Below are positions 6,890-13,888 of a stretch of DNA of 18,626 nt, in pieces (within the stretch, counting starts at the first letter, position 1; every line of letters starts with the position of its first letter). The notes beneath the pieces are model-generated. The model was not told the origin of the DNA and searched no databases. It saw nothing but the letters and a program-made list of their open reading frames with translations. Origin of the DNA: DASUMF01 sp040510575 (GTDB lineage Bacteria; Actinomycetota; Acidimicrobiia; IMCC26256; DASPTH01). The position numbers and the translations under genes were made by a program. The stretch covers positions 1 through 18,626 of the forward strand of contig JBEVIU010000019.1 of the NCBI GenBank assembly GCA_040510575.1, read 5' to 3'.

Positions 6890-7458
6890 GCAGCCTGTCG
6901 TCGACGTCCGGTCAGCTGCTCGTGGCCGCGCCGTCGCTCCTCGACCCCAACTTCTCGCGCACCGTCGTGTTCATGGTCGACCACACCACCGACGGCGCGC
7001 TCGGCGTGGTGCTCAACCGACCGAGTGACACCGGCGTCGACGAGCTGCTCCCCGAGTGGCGCTCCATGGTGGTGGCACCCGCGTCGGTCTTCATCGGCGG
7101 CCCCGTGCAGGTCGACGACGCGGTGATCGGTCTCGGACGCCGCCGGTCGAGCGGTGGGCTCGGCGGGCTCGACGGCTGGCAGCAGCTGCTCGGCCCGGTC
7201 GGCTCGGTCGACTTCGGCATGGATGCACTCGACGCGTCGAGTCATCTCGATGGTGTGCGCGTGTTCGCGGGCTACGCGGGTTGGGGTCCCGGTCAGCTCG
7301 AGAGCGAGCTCGCGCAGGGCGGTTGGTTGGTGCTGCACGCCGAGCCCGACGATTTGCTGTCGGAGGCGCCGGCCACGCTGTGGCGGCGCGTGCTCCGACG
7401 TCAGCGCGGGGAGATCGCGATGACCGCGAACCGGCCGCTCGATCCCACCGTGAACTGA
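6886..7458 (+). CDS. yqgE: YqgE/AlgH family protein (UPF0301)
   Basis: A protein of 190 residues of the widespread YqgE/AlgH family, whose biochemical function is unknown. Signature segments are GQLLVAAPSLLDPNFSRTVV (9-28), HTTDGALGVVLNRP (33-46), FIGGPV (69-74) and FAGYAGWGPGQLESEL (127-142). The last one is the most diagnostic block of the family. The GTG at 6886 overlaps the patatin stop (GTGA), which fixes the start; an in-frame extension upstream would lie inside the patatin gene. No signal peptide or membrane segment is visible. It ends the M23-patatin-YqgE unit, and a new promoter-like TAGCGT follows it before the lmbE-type gene. Name and family are secure; no function should be read from the old AlgH label. 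Confidence 0.93.
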   Translation: MSSLSSTSGQLLVAAPSLLDPNFSRTVVFMVDHTTDGALGVVLNRPSDTGVDELLPEWRSMVVAPASVFIGGPVQVDDAVIGLGRRRSSGGLGGLDGWQQLLGPVGSVDFGMDALDASSHLDGVRVFAGYAGWGPGQLESELAQGGWLVLHAEPDDLLSEAPATLWRRVLRRQRGEIAMTANRPLDPTVN

Positions 7459-7463
7459 CCCAC

Positions 7464-7469
7464 TAGCGT
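7464..7469 (+). promoter_or_regulatory. -10 box (TAGCGT) of the lmbE-type gene
   Basis: TAGCGT is followed by seven bases and the ATG at 7477. No Shine-Dalgarno sequence precedes the ATG, so the mRNA is probably leaderless. No clear -35 box is visible; it would lie inside the end of yqgE. Confidence 0.55.
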
Positions 7470-7476
7470 CGATCCG

Positions 7477-8238
7477 ATGCAGACCGAGCCCGCGGGCCAC
7501 CACGCCGCGGACCCTGATGCCGACGCACGTGATGCTGGCATCGAGCGAGTGCTCGTCGTCACTGCGCATCCCGACGATGTCGACTTCGCCGCCGCGGGAA
7601 CTGTGGCGCGCTGGACCGACGCCGGGATCGAGGTCGTGTACTGCCTCGTGACGAGTGGCGAAGCCGGAGGGTCCGACCGTTCGGTGTCGCGTGCCGACAT
7701 GGCCGAGCTCCGACGCCGCGAGCAGACGGCGGCGGCGAAGTGCGTCGGCGTGCACGAGCTGGTGTTCCTCGACCACCGCGACGGACGGGTCGAGCCGTCG
7801 CTGGCGTTGCGACGCGACCTCACTCGGGTGATCCGGCAGTTCCGGCCGAACCGCGTGCTGTGTCAACCGCCGGAGCGCGATCTCACGCGCATGTACGCGA
7901 GTCACCCCGACCATCTCGCCAGCGGCGCGGCCACCCTCGACGCGGTGTATCCCGATGCACGCAATCCGTTCGCGCACATGGAGCTGCTCGACGAGGGCCT
8001 CGAGCCGTGGACCGTGTCCGAGGTGTATCTCATGACCCTCACCGCCGGCGACCTCGTGGTCGACATCACCGACTCCATCGACCGCAAGATCGAAGCGCTC
8101 CTCAGTCACGAGAGCCAGATCGAAGATCCCGCGCAACGGAGCGACCTGCTCCGCCAGTGGGCCGCATCGGTCGCCCGCGGTGCGGGGCTGGGTGACGGGC
8201 GCTTCGCCGAGCCGTTCCGGCGCGTCGACACCGCATGA
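7477..8238 (+). CDS. PIG-L / LmbE family N-deacetylase
   Basis: A zinc-dependent deacetylase or amidase of 253 residues from the PIG-L/LmbE family, which includes MshB (mycothiol biosynthesis), Mca (mycothiol S-conjugate amidase) and antibiotic-pathway deacetylases. The metal and catalytic motif is TAHPDDVDFAAAG (29-41; H31, D33, D34), with the second metal histidine in SHPDH (H143 or H146). YCLVTSGEAGG (55-65) is also typical. Length and the preceding leader of about 20 residues fit the family. It lacks features that would let me call MshB or Mca, so the substrate is open. A mycothiol link is plausible because another mycothiol-family protein lies at 2730-3284, but that is weak evidence. It overlaps the downstream phosphatase by ATGA. 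Confidence 0.92.
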   Translation: MQTEPAGHHAADPDADARDAGIERVLVVTAHPDDVDFAAAGTVARWTDAGIEVVYCLVTSGEAGGSDRSVSRADMAELRRREQTAAAKCVGVHELVFLDHRDGRVEPSLALRRDLTRVIRQFRPNRVLCQPPERDLTRMYASHPDHLASGAATLDAVYPDARNPFAHMELLDEGLEPWTVSEVYLMTLTAGDLVVDITDSIDRKIEALLSHESQIEDPAQRSDLLRQWAASVARGAGLGDGRFAEPFRRVDTA

Positions 8239-8834
8239 CCGGCACGCACCTCCTGCTCGTGCGCCACGGCCAGTCGACCTGGAACGCCGACGGTCGCTGG
8301 CAGGGCCAGGCCGATCCACCGTTGAGCGACCTCGGGGAACGCCAGGCCGCGGAGGCGGCGGCCCGGATCGGCGGCATCGACTCGGTGTGGGCCTCCGACC
8401 TCGAGCGGGCCCGGCGCACCGCCGAGATCGTCGCCGAGTTCCTCGGGACGAGCGTGCACGTCGACGACCGGCTTCGCGAGCGCCACGCCGGACCTTGGCA
8501 GGGCCTCACCCGCGACCAGATCAACGCCCAGTGGCCGGGCTATCTCACCGAGGGCCGGCGGCCCGACGGCTACGAGCCCGACGACTCCGTCCTGGTTCGC
8601 GCCCTCACCGTGCTGGACGATCTCGCTCGCGCGCATCCCGACGACCACGTACTCGTCGTCACCCATGGCGGGATCGTGCGCGTCCTCGAGCGTCACCTCG
8701 GCGACGACGACGGCGAGCTGCTGCCCAACCTGTCGGGGCGGCGGATCCATGCCGACGGCGACGGCCGTTGGGTGCTGGGCGACCGCGTGCTGTTGCTCGA
8801 CGAGGGCTCGGTGACGGTCCCTGGGCAGTTGTAG
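8235..8834 (+). CDS. Histidine phosphatase family protein (phosphoglycerate mutase-like)
   Basis: A phosphohydrolase of 199 residues of the histidine phosphatase superfamily (branch 1), which works through a phospho-histidine intermediate. The catalytic core is visible: LLVRHGQSTWN (R10, H11), R60 in SDLERARRTAE, the acid residue E82 in RLRERHAGPWQG and the second histidine H144 in VVTHGG. These proteins act on sugar phosphates, phosphoglycerates, cobalamin precursors or other small phosphates, and the motifs do not discriminate. It is translationally coupled to the LmbE-type deacetylase (ATGA overlap), which suggests the two act on the same type of small molecule. An imperfect palindrome begins inside its last codons and runs into the helR promoter. 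Confidence 0.93.
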   Translation: MTGTHLLLVRHGQSTWNADGRWQGQADPPLSDLGERQAAEAAARIGGIDSVWASDLERARRTAEIVAEFLGTSVHVDDRLRERHAGPWQGLTRDQINAQWPGYLTEGRRPDGYEPDDSVLVRALTVLDDLARAHPDDHVLVVTHGGIVRVLERHLGDDDGELLPNLSGRRIHADGDGRWVLGDRVLLLDEGSVTVPGQL

Positions 8835-8843
8835 ACTGACCAG
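8821..8843. promoter_or_regulatory. Imperfect palindrome over the helR promoter (operator or terminator)
   Basis: The arms are CTGGGCAGT (8821-8829) and ACTGACCAG (8835-8843), which pair at eight of nine positions around a 5-base centre. The element includes the TAG stop of the phosphatase gene and the TAGACT hexamer (8832-8837) that is the best -10 candidate for helR. As DNA it could be an operator. As RNA it could be a modest hairpin ending the upstream transcript, although no T-run follows. Part of it is constrained by coding, so chance is not excluded. Confidence 0.45.
8832..8837 (+). promoter_or_regulatory. -10 box (TAGACT) of the helR operon
   Basis: TAGACT fits the TANNNT pattern; GTGACG at 8811-8816 is a weak -35 match with a short 15-base spacer. 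The predicted transcript would begin near 8844 and carry a leader of about 25 bases with GGAG at 8855-8858, ten bases before the TTG start of helR. Confidence 0.5.
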
Positions 8844-8868
8844 TTCCCCGAACCCGGAGCGCGCCCCT

Positions 8869-11358
8869 TTGCCGGACCGTGAGTCGCCCGCCCGTGAGAC
8901 GTCGCCACCGGACGCGATCCCGGAGGCCTCGTCGGAGCTCGCTGCCGAGCAGCGTCACCTCGATGTCGCCTACGCCCGGCTCGACGCCATGCGCCGATCG
9001 GCCGAGCGCGTGGCCGAGGGCTACACCGACGTGCAACGGGGCGGCACGTTCCAAGCCCGCTTGGAGCGCGACGCGGCGCAGGCCTACACCCGTCGCCGGC
9101 TCGCCAGCCTCGAGATCGGTGACACGCCGCTCTGCTTCGGCCGGCTCGACCTCGCCACTCCCGAAGGTGCCGGCCCCGACGAAGCTCGGCGTGCAGCACC
9201 CGACGGCCCGTTCTACGTGGGCCGGATCTCGGTCACCGACGAGGACCTCACGCCGCTGGTGATCGACTGGCGCGCACCGGTGGCCGAGCCCTTCTACCGG
9301 GCCACCGCGATCGAGCCGATGGGCGTGGCCCGCCGCCGTCACTTCCAGACGAGTGGCCGCCGCATCGTCGGTCTCGACGACGAGGTCTTCGACGACAGCA
9401 GCACCGCGGCCGAGGGGCTCACTGTCGTGGGGGAGGGCGCACTGCTCGCCGCGCTCTCGCGGGAGCGCACCGGGCGCATGCACGACATCGTGGCCACGAT
9501 CCAGGCCGAGCAGGACGAGGCGATCCGCGCGCCGCTGCCGGGTGCCTTGATCGTGTCGGGCGGACCAGGCACCGGCAAGACCGCAGTCGCGCTGCACCGT
9601 GCCGCGTACCTCCTCTACACCTACCGCAAGCGCCTCGCGTCCCAAGGTGTCCTGCTCGTCGGACCGAGCCCCATCTTCTTGCGCTACATCGACGAGGTGC
9701 TTCCCGCGCTGGGCGAGGACGAGGTCATGCTCGCGGTCCCGGCCTCGCTCAAGCCCCGTCTCACCGTGCGGGGCACCGAGTCGCGCGCGGCGGCCACGGT
9801 CAAGGGCGACCCGCGGATGGCGCGTGTCATCGCCAACGCGCTCGCGGATCGTGAGCGCCCGATGCCGCGCGACGTGGTGACGATGCTCGACGGTCATCGC
9901 CTGGTGTTGCGTCGTCGCGACTCGGCGCGCATCGTCGAACGGACCCGGGCGCGGCGGGGCACGCACAACGAGCGCCGCCCCTACATCCTCACGCTCGTGC
10001 TCGAGCACTTCCGTCGCGAGTACCAGCGCGCCCTCGTCGCCGAGTACCGACGGGCGCGCGCCCGTCTCGACAGCGACGTCGCGCGTCTGCCGCTGCGTGA
10101 GATCCAGGACGGCGAAGACGTCGCGGTGGCGGCGCTCCTTGCCCGCGGGGAGCGCCCGCCGCCGGAGTGGGACGAGGAGCTCACCGCACGCGTGCGGCAG
10201 CTTCCCGATGTGCGCGCCGTGCTCGAGCGCATGTGGCCGGTGCTGAGCGGCGCCGAGCTCGTGAACGAGCTCTTCGGCTTCGAGGCGCTGATCCGGTCGG
10301 CTGCGCGCGACATCCTCAGTCCGGCCGAGCAACAGCTGCTGTTCCGGACGCGCAGCGCCGACGCCGAGCACGCACCGTGGACCGACGCCGACCTCGCGCT
10401 CATCGACGAGGCCGACGGCCTGCTCGGCCCGCCGGCGTCCGCCCGTCCGCGATCACGCCGGCGCAGCCGGCGCGATCACGCGATGGACCAGGCCCGGCGC
10501 ACGATCGACGAGTTGGGCGTCGGCGCGTCGGTGAGTGCGGCGCAGGTCGTCGAGCGCTACGGCAGCGACACGGGGAGCTCGACGTCCGACGACGACGAGC
10601 CCCGCACCTTCGGTCACGTCATCGTCGACGAGGCGCAGGACCTCACCGCGATGCAGTGGCGGATGCTGGCGCGCCGCTGCCCATCGGGTTCGATGACGCT
10701 CGTCGGCGACTTCGGCCAGGCGAGCCGCCCGGGCGCGCTCGGTCGTTGGGACGACGTCCTCGCCGAGCTGCCCAATCGCACGCCACCGCAGATGGTGAGC
10801 CTCTCGGTGAACTACCGCACCCCGGCCGAGATCATGGAGTTCGCCAACCGCCTGCTCCCGGCCGCCGCGCCGGGGGTGGAGGCAGCGCAGCCGGTGCGGA
10901 GCACGGGCGCGCACCCCGTCGTCACCGCGGTCGATCACCACGAGCTCACCACGGCAGCGGCCGCGGCCGCCGCACACGCCGCCGCCGAGGGGGGCACCGT
11001 GGCGGTCATCGCACCCCCCGAGCTCCACGACGAGCTCACCCGCCTCCTGGCGGATCTCGGCGCGGTGTCCGACGCCCTCGAAGCGATCGACGCCGACGTG
11101 GCGGTGCTCGCGCCGCTCGACACGAAGGGTCTCGAGTTCGACCACGTGGTGGTGGTCGAGCCGTCGCGCCTGGTCGACGCCGATCAGGCCGGGCTCCGGT
11201 TGCTCTACGTCGTGCTCACGCGTGCCACCCGTAGCCTCGCACTCGTGCACGCCGATCCGCTCCCGGAGGCGCTCGTGGTCACGGTCGATCAGCACGAAGC
11301 CCGCCCAGAAGCCCATCGACAACAAGCCTCCCAACGAGAAGCAGGTGCGTTCTCATGA
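8869..11358 (+). CDS. helR: HelD/HelR-type superfamily 1 ATPase (RNA polymerase recycling factor)
   Basis: An SF1 helicase-like ATPase of 829 residues. HelD/HelR proteins do not mainly unwind DNA: they insert arms into RNA polymerase, release stalled complexes, and in actinobacteria can displace rifamycins. The N-terminal part contains the family segments FGRLDL, FYVGRI and LVIDWRAPVAEPFYRA (residues about 90-145), followed by a Q-motif (TIQAEQDEAIR, 210-220). Walker A is GGPGTGKT (231-238), followed by ALHRAAYLLYTYR; a second diagnostic block is VLLVGPSPIFLRYIDEVLPALGE. Walker B is IVDEAQDL (585-592), motif III is LVGDFGQAS (about 610), then NYRTPAEI (about 648), TKGLEFDHVVVVEPS (about 752) and LYVVLTRATR (about 777). 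A basic Arg/Ser-rich linker lies near 524-536. The start is TTG at 8869 with GGAG upstream. The stop overlaps pepF (ATGA). Substrate-level function is inferred from the family. Confidence 0.85.
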   Translation: MPDRESPARETSPPDAIPEASSELAAEQRHLDVAYARLDAMRRSAERVAEGYTDVQRGGTFQARLERDAAQAYTRRRLASLEIGDTPLCFGRLDLATPEGAGPDEARRAAPDGPFYVGRISVTDEDLTPLVIDWRAPVAEPFYRATAIEPMGVARRRHFQTSGRRIVGLDDEVFDDSSTAAEGLTVVGEGALLAALSRERTGRMHDIVATIQAEQDEAIRAPLPGALIVSGGPGTGKTAVALHRAAYLLYTYRKRLASQGVLLVGPSPIFLRYIDEVLPALGEDEVMLAVPASLKPRLTVRGTESRAAATVKGDPRMARVIANALADRERPMPRDVVTMLDGHRLVLRRRDSARIVERTRARRGTHNERRPYILTLVLEHFRREYQRALVAEYRRARARLDSDVARLPLREIQDGEDVAVAALLARGERPPPEWDEELTARVRQLPDVRAVLERMWPVLSGAELVNELFGFEALIRSAARDILSPAEQQLLFRTRSADAEHAPWTDADLALIDEADGLLGPPASARPRSRRRSRRDHAMDQARRTIDELGVGASVSAAQVVERYGSDTGSSTSDDDEPRTFGHVIVDEAQDLTAMQWRMLARRCPSGSMTLVGDFGQASRPGALGRWDDVLAELPNRTPPQMVSLSVNYRTPAEIMEFANRLLPAAAPGVEAAQPVRSTGAHPVVTAVDHHELTTAAAAAAAHAAAEGGTVAVIAPPELHDELTRLLADLGAVSDALEAIDADVAVLAPLDTKGLEFDHVVVVEPSRLVDADQAGLRLLYVVLTRATRSLALVHADPLPEALVVTVDQHEARPEAHRQQASQREAGAFS
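10448..10480. repeat. 10-bp direct repeat flanking a small hairpin inside helR
   Basis: CGCGATCACG occurs at 10448-10457 and again at 10471-10480. Between the copies lies a perfect 5-bp inverted repeat, CCGGC-GCA-GCCGG (10458-10470). The period is 23 bases, so the two copies are read in different frames (R-S-R versus R-D-H). The region encodes the basic Arg/Ser-rich linker of HelR, a likely place for replication slippage. Confidence 0.6.
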
Positions 11359-13151
11359 CCATCACCGATGCCGACCGCACGGCCGCCGACGTCGCCTGGG
11401 ACCTCGAACCCCTCGTCGACGGCAATGGCGCCGACGGGGTCGACGCGCTCCTCGACACGGCCGAGGCTCGTACGAGCGATCTGGCGAAGTACCGCGGCCG
11501 GCTGGCCGAGCTCGACGCTGGTGAGCTGGCCGCGCTCATGCACGAGGTGGCGGAGATCAGCGAGCTCATGGGCCGCGCTGGTTCGTACGCGGGGTTGCGG
11601 TTCGCGGTCGACACGCAGGACCCCGCCGTCGGCGCGCTCATGGCTCGTACCGACGAGCGCTCCACCGCGATCGCGAACGAGATGATCTTCGTCGAGCTCG
11701 AGTGGGCCGAGCTCGACGACGCAAAGGCCGAGGCGTTGCTCGCCGACGAGCGGCTCGGGTTCTGCCGCCACTACCTCGCGTCGGCGCGTCGGTACACGCC
11801 GCACCTGCTGAGCGAGCCCGAGGAGCGCATCCTGTCCGACAAGTCGCTCACATCGAGCGGTGCGTGGGTGCGCCTGTTCTCGGAGCTCACCTCCGCCATC
11901 GAGGTCGAAGTCGACGGCGCGTCCGTGAGCCTCGAGCAGGGTTTGTCGCAACTGCAGTCGCCCGACCGCGAGACACGCCGCGCCGCGGCGGCCGCGGTCA
12001 CCACCGCCCTCGAGCCCGGGCTGCGCACGCGCGCCTTCGTGTTCAACACCCTGCTGGTCGACAAAGCCATCGAAGACCGGATGCGCAGCTACGACAGCTG
12101 GATCGCGAGTCGCAACCTCAGCAACGAGGCGAGCGACGAGTCGGTCGCGGCGCTCGTCACGGCCGTGCAGGCCCGCTACGACATCCCGCAGCGCTGGTAC
12201 GCGCTCAAGGCCCAGCTGCTCGGAGTCGAGCGCATCGCCGACTACGACCGCATGGCGTCGGTCGCGTCGGCCGACCAGGAGTTCGGCTGGAGCGAGGCAC
12301 GCGAGCTGGTGCTCGACGCGTACGCGTCGTTCTCGCCCGAGCTGGCGACCGCCGCCAACCGCTTCTTCGACGAGGGCTGGATCGACGCGCCGATCCGCCC
12401 CGGGAAGCGGCCCGGTGCGTTCTGCGCGTACACGGTGCCGAGCCAGCACCCGTACCTGCTCCTCAACTGGACGTCACGGCGTCGCGACGTGCTCACCCTC
12501 GCGCACGAGATGGGCCACGGCCTCCACGCCTATCTCGCGCGCGATCAGGGTGTCTTCCACCAGACCACGCCGCTCACGCTCGCGGAGACGGCGTCGGTGT
12601 TCAGCGAGACGGTCACCTTCGGCCGTCTGCTCGACGCGACCGAGGACCCGGCCCAGCGCTTCGCGCTGCTCGCCGAGTCGCTCGAGGGTCAGATCGCCAC
12701 GGTGTTCCGGCAGGTCGCGATGAACCGTTTCGAGGATCGCGTGCACACGCTGCGACGCGACGAGGGTGAGCTCTCGGTCGAGCAGTTCAACACCGAGTGG
12801 GAGACCACCCAGGCTGCGATGCTGGGTGACGCAGTGGAGATCACCGAGGGGTACCGCACGTGGTGGTCGTACATCCCGCACTTCATGGGCACGCCCGGCT
12901 ACGTGTACGCCTACGCGTACGGCCAGCTGCTCGCGCTCTCGGTGTACCGCGCCTACGAGCAGCAGGGTGTCGAGTTCGTGCCGCGGTACCTCGAGCTCCT
13001 CGCCAGCGGTGGCTCGAAGTCACCGGAGGAGCTCGGCGCCATGGTCGGGCTCGACCTCGCCGACCCGGCGTTCTGGGACGGCGGTCTGGCGATCGTCGGC
13101 GAGCAGCTCGACGCGGCCGAGGTCGCGGCGCGCGACGCGGGGCGCATCTGA
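11355..13151 (+). CDS. pepF: Oligoendopeptidase F-like M3 family metallopeptidase
   Basis: A zinc metallopeptidase of 598 residues, the usual size for PepF (M3B) enzymes that cut short peptides in the cytoplasm. The catalytic motif is HEMGH at 384-388 within RRDVLTLAHEMGHGLHAYLAR. The likely third zinc ligand is E411 in LAETASVFSE, 22 residues after the second histidine. The segment YLLLNWTSRRRDVLTLAHE and the C-terminal MGTPGYVYAYAYGQLLALSVY are also typical of the family. No signal peptide is present. The ATG overlaps the helR stop (ATGA), so the two are co-translated; a functional link between peptide turnover and RNA polymerase recycling is not established. TGA at 13149-13151 ends the gene, and a new promoter-like TAGAGT follows 27 bases on. 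Confidence 0.93.
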   Translation: MTITDADRTAADVAWDLEPLVDGNGADGVDALLDTAEARTSDLAKYRGRLAELDAGELAALMHEVAEISELMGRAGSYAGLRFAVDTQDPAVGALMARTDERSTAIANEMIFVELEWAELDDAKAEALLADERLGFCRHYLASARRYTPHLLSEPEERILSDKSLTSSGAWVRLFSELTSAIEVEVDGASVSLEQGLSQLQSPDRETRRAAAAAVTTALEPGLRTRAFVFNTLLVDKAIEDRMRSYDSWIASRNLSNEASDESVAALVTAVQARYDIPQRWYALKAQLLGVERIADYDRMASVASADQEFGWSEARELVLDAYASFSPELATAANRFFDEGWIDAPIRPGKRPGAFCAYTVPSQHPYLLLNWTSRRRDVLTLAHEMGHGLHAYLARDQGVFHQTTPLTLAETASVFSETVTFGRLLDATEDPAQRFALLAESLEGQIATVFRQVAMNRFEDRVHTLRRDEGELSVEQFNTEWETTQAAMLGDAVEITEGYRTWWSYIPHFMGTPGYVYAYAYGQLLALSVYRAYEQQGVEFVPRYLELLASGGSKSPEELGAMVGLDLADPAFWDGGLAIVGEQLDAAEVAARDAGRI

Positions 13152-13177
13152 TGCACACGGAGACACGCGCCGACTCG

Positions 13178-13183
13178 TAGAGT
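13178..13183 (+). promoter_or_regulatory. -10 box (TAGAGT) of the three-helix membrane protein gene
   Basis: TAGAGT is followed by exactly six bases and the ATG at 13190. There is no Shine-Dalgarno sequence, which predicts a leaderless transcript. No clear -35 hexamer is visible. Confidence 0.55.
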
Positions 13184-13189
13184 GCCCCG

Positions 13190-13879
13190 ATGCCGGAGCA
13201 CGTCAACGTCCATCTCCCCCACGAGCTCGAGGAGAGCCACAACGGAGGACACGCGGGGGTGTCCCGGCGCGAGCGCAACCTCGAGATCGTCGCCGCGCTC
13301 CTGCTGGCGATCACCACCCTGTGCGTCGCGTGGAGCGGGTATCAAGCCGCGAAATGGGGTGGCCTCCAGGCGAGGCGCTACACGCAGGCGAGCACGGCGC
13401 GCGCATTCGCAAACCGCGCGCAGACCCAGGCGTCACAAGCGCGATTGCAGGACCTCCTCAACTTCAATCGGTGGCTGGAGGCGGAGGTCGACGGGGACAC
13501 CTCCCTGACCAACCTCTACGAGCGGCGGTTCCGCGACGAGTTTCGACCTGCGTTCGATGCGTGGCGCGCACAAGGCGGCGCTCTCGATCCGAACATCGAG
13601 ATCCCGACCCCGTTGCGGATGCCGCAGTACGTGCTCGCCGGCGAGGTGAAGGCGGAGAAGCTCGAAGCGCTCGGCGATCGGCGCTTCGAGGAAGGCAAGA
13701 ACGCGACGGAGAGCGCGGACGAGTACGTGTTCGCAACCGTCTTCTTCGCGATCGTGTTGTTCTTCTCGGGAGTGTCGCTTCGCTTCGAGTGGTGGAAGCT
13801 CCGCCTGTTCATGGTTGCTGCGGCGTCTGCGTTCCTCCTGTGGGGAATCGTGCAGCTGCTCAGCCTGCCCGTCCACTGA
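13190..13879 (+). CDS. Conserved-type hypothetical membrane protein, three predicted helices
   Basis: I cannot assign a function. The protein has 229 residues. The first 21 residues carry five histidines (H4, H8, H11, H17, H21). Predicted membrane helices are at about 31-50 (EIVAALLLAITTLCVAWSGY), 177-198 (DEYVFATVFFAIVLFFSGVS) and 204-226 (KLRLFMVAAASAFLLWGIV). Between the first two helices lies a polar region of about 125 residues rich in Ala, Gln, Arg and Glu, with YTQASTARAFANRAQTQASQARLQ probably helical or coiled-coil. The overall layout (one N-terminal helix, long helical loop, two C-terminal helices) resembles uncharacterised proteins such as DUF4337-like ones, but this is a recollection of style, not a search result. 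The start is set by the ATG six bases after TAGAGT. It is a single-gene unit, convergent with the flippase-like gene only nine bases away. Confidence 0.8.
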   Translation: MPEHVNVHLPHELEESHNGGHAGVSRRERNLEIVAALLLAITTLCVAWSGYQAAKWGGLQARRYTQASTARAFANRAQTQASQARLQDLLNFNRWLEAEVDGDTSLTNLYERRFRDEFRPAFDAWRAQGGALDPNIEIPTPLRMPQYVLAGEVKAEKLEALGDRRFEEGKNATESADEYVFATVFFAIVLFFSGVSLRFEWWKLRLFMVAAASAFLLWGIVQLLSLPVH

Positions 13880-13886
13880 GGCGGGC
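13867..13886. terminator. Possible weak hairpin between two convergent genes
   Basis: GCCCG (13867-13871) pairs with CGGGC (13882-13886) across a 10-base loop, straddling the stop of the three-helix protein gene. It is short and has no T-run. It is the only stem I could find in a 9-base gap between convergent genes, so it is offered only as a candidate. Confidence 0.2.
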
Positions 13887-13888
13887 GC

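Noticed and set aside
6469..8319. Long minus-strand open frame of 616 codons opposite patatin, yqgE and lmbE
   Set aside because: An Arg/His/Glu-rich shadow typical of antisense frames in GC-rich DNA; three real genes with catalytic motifs occupy the plus strand.
8821..8870. Rifamycin-associated element upstream of helR
   Set aside because: The GC-rich inverted repeat known from helR-type genes in other actinobacteria is not present; only the unrelated imperfect palindrome is seen.
8659..10371. Long minus-strand open frame of 570 codons opposite helR
   Set aside because: A GC-driven shadow without recognisable motifs; the plus strand encodes the ATPase motifs.
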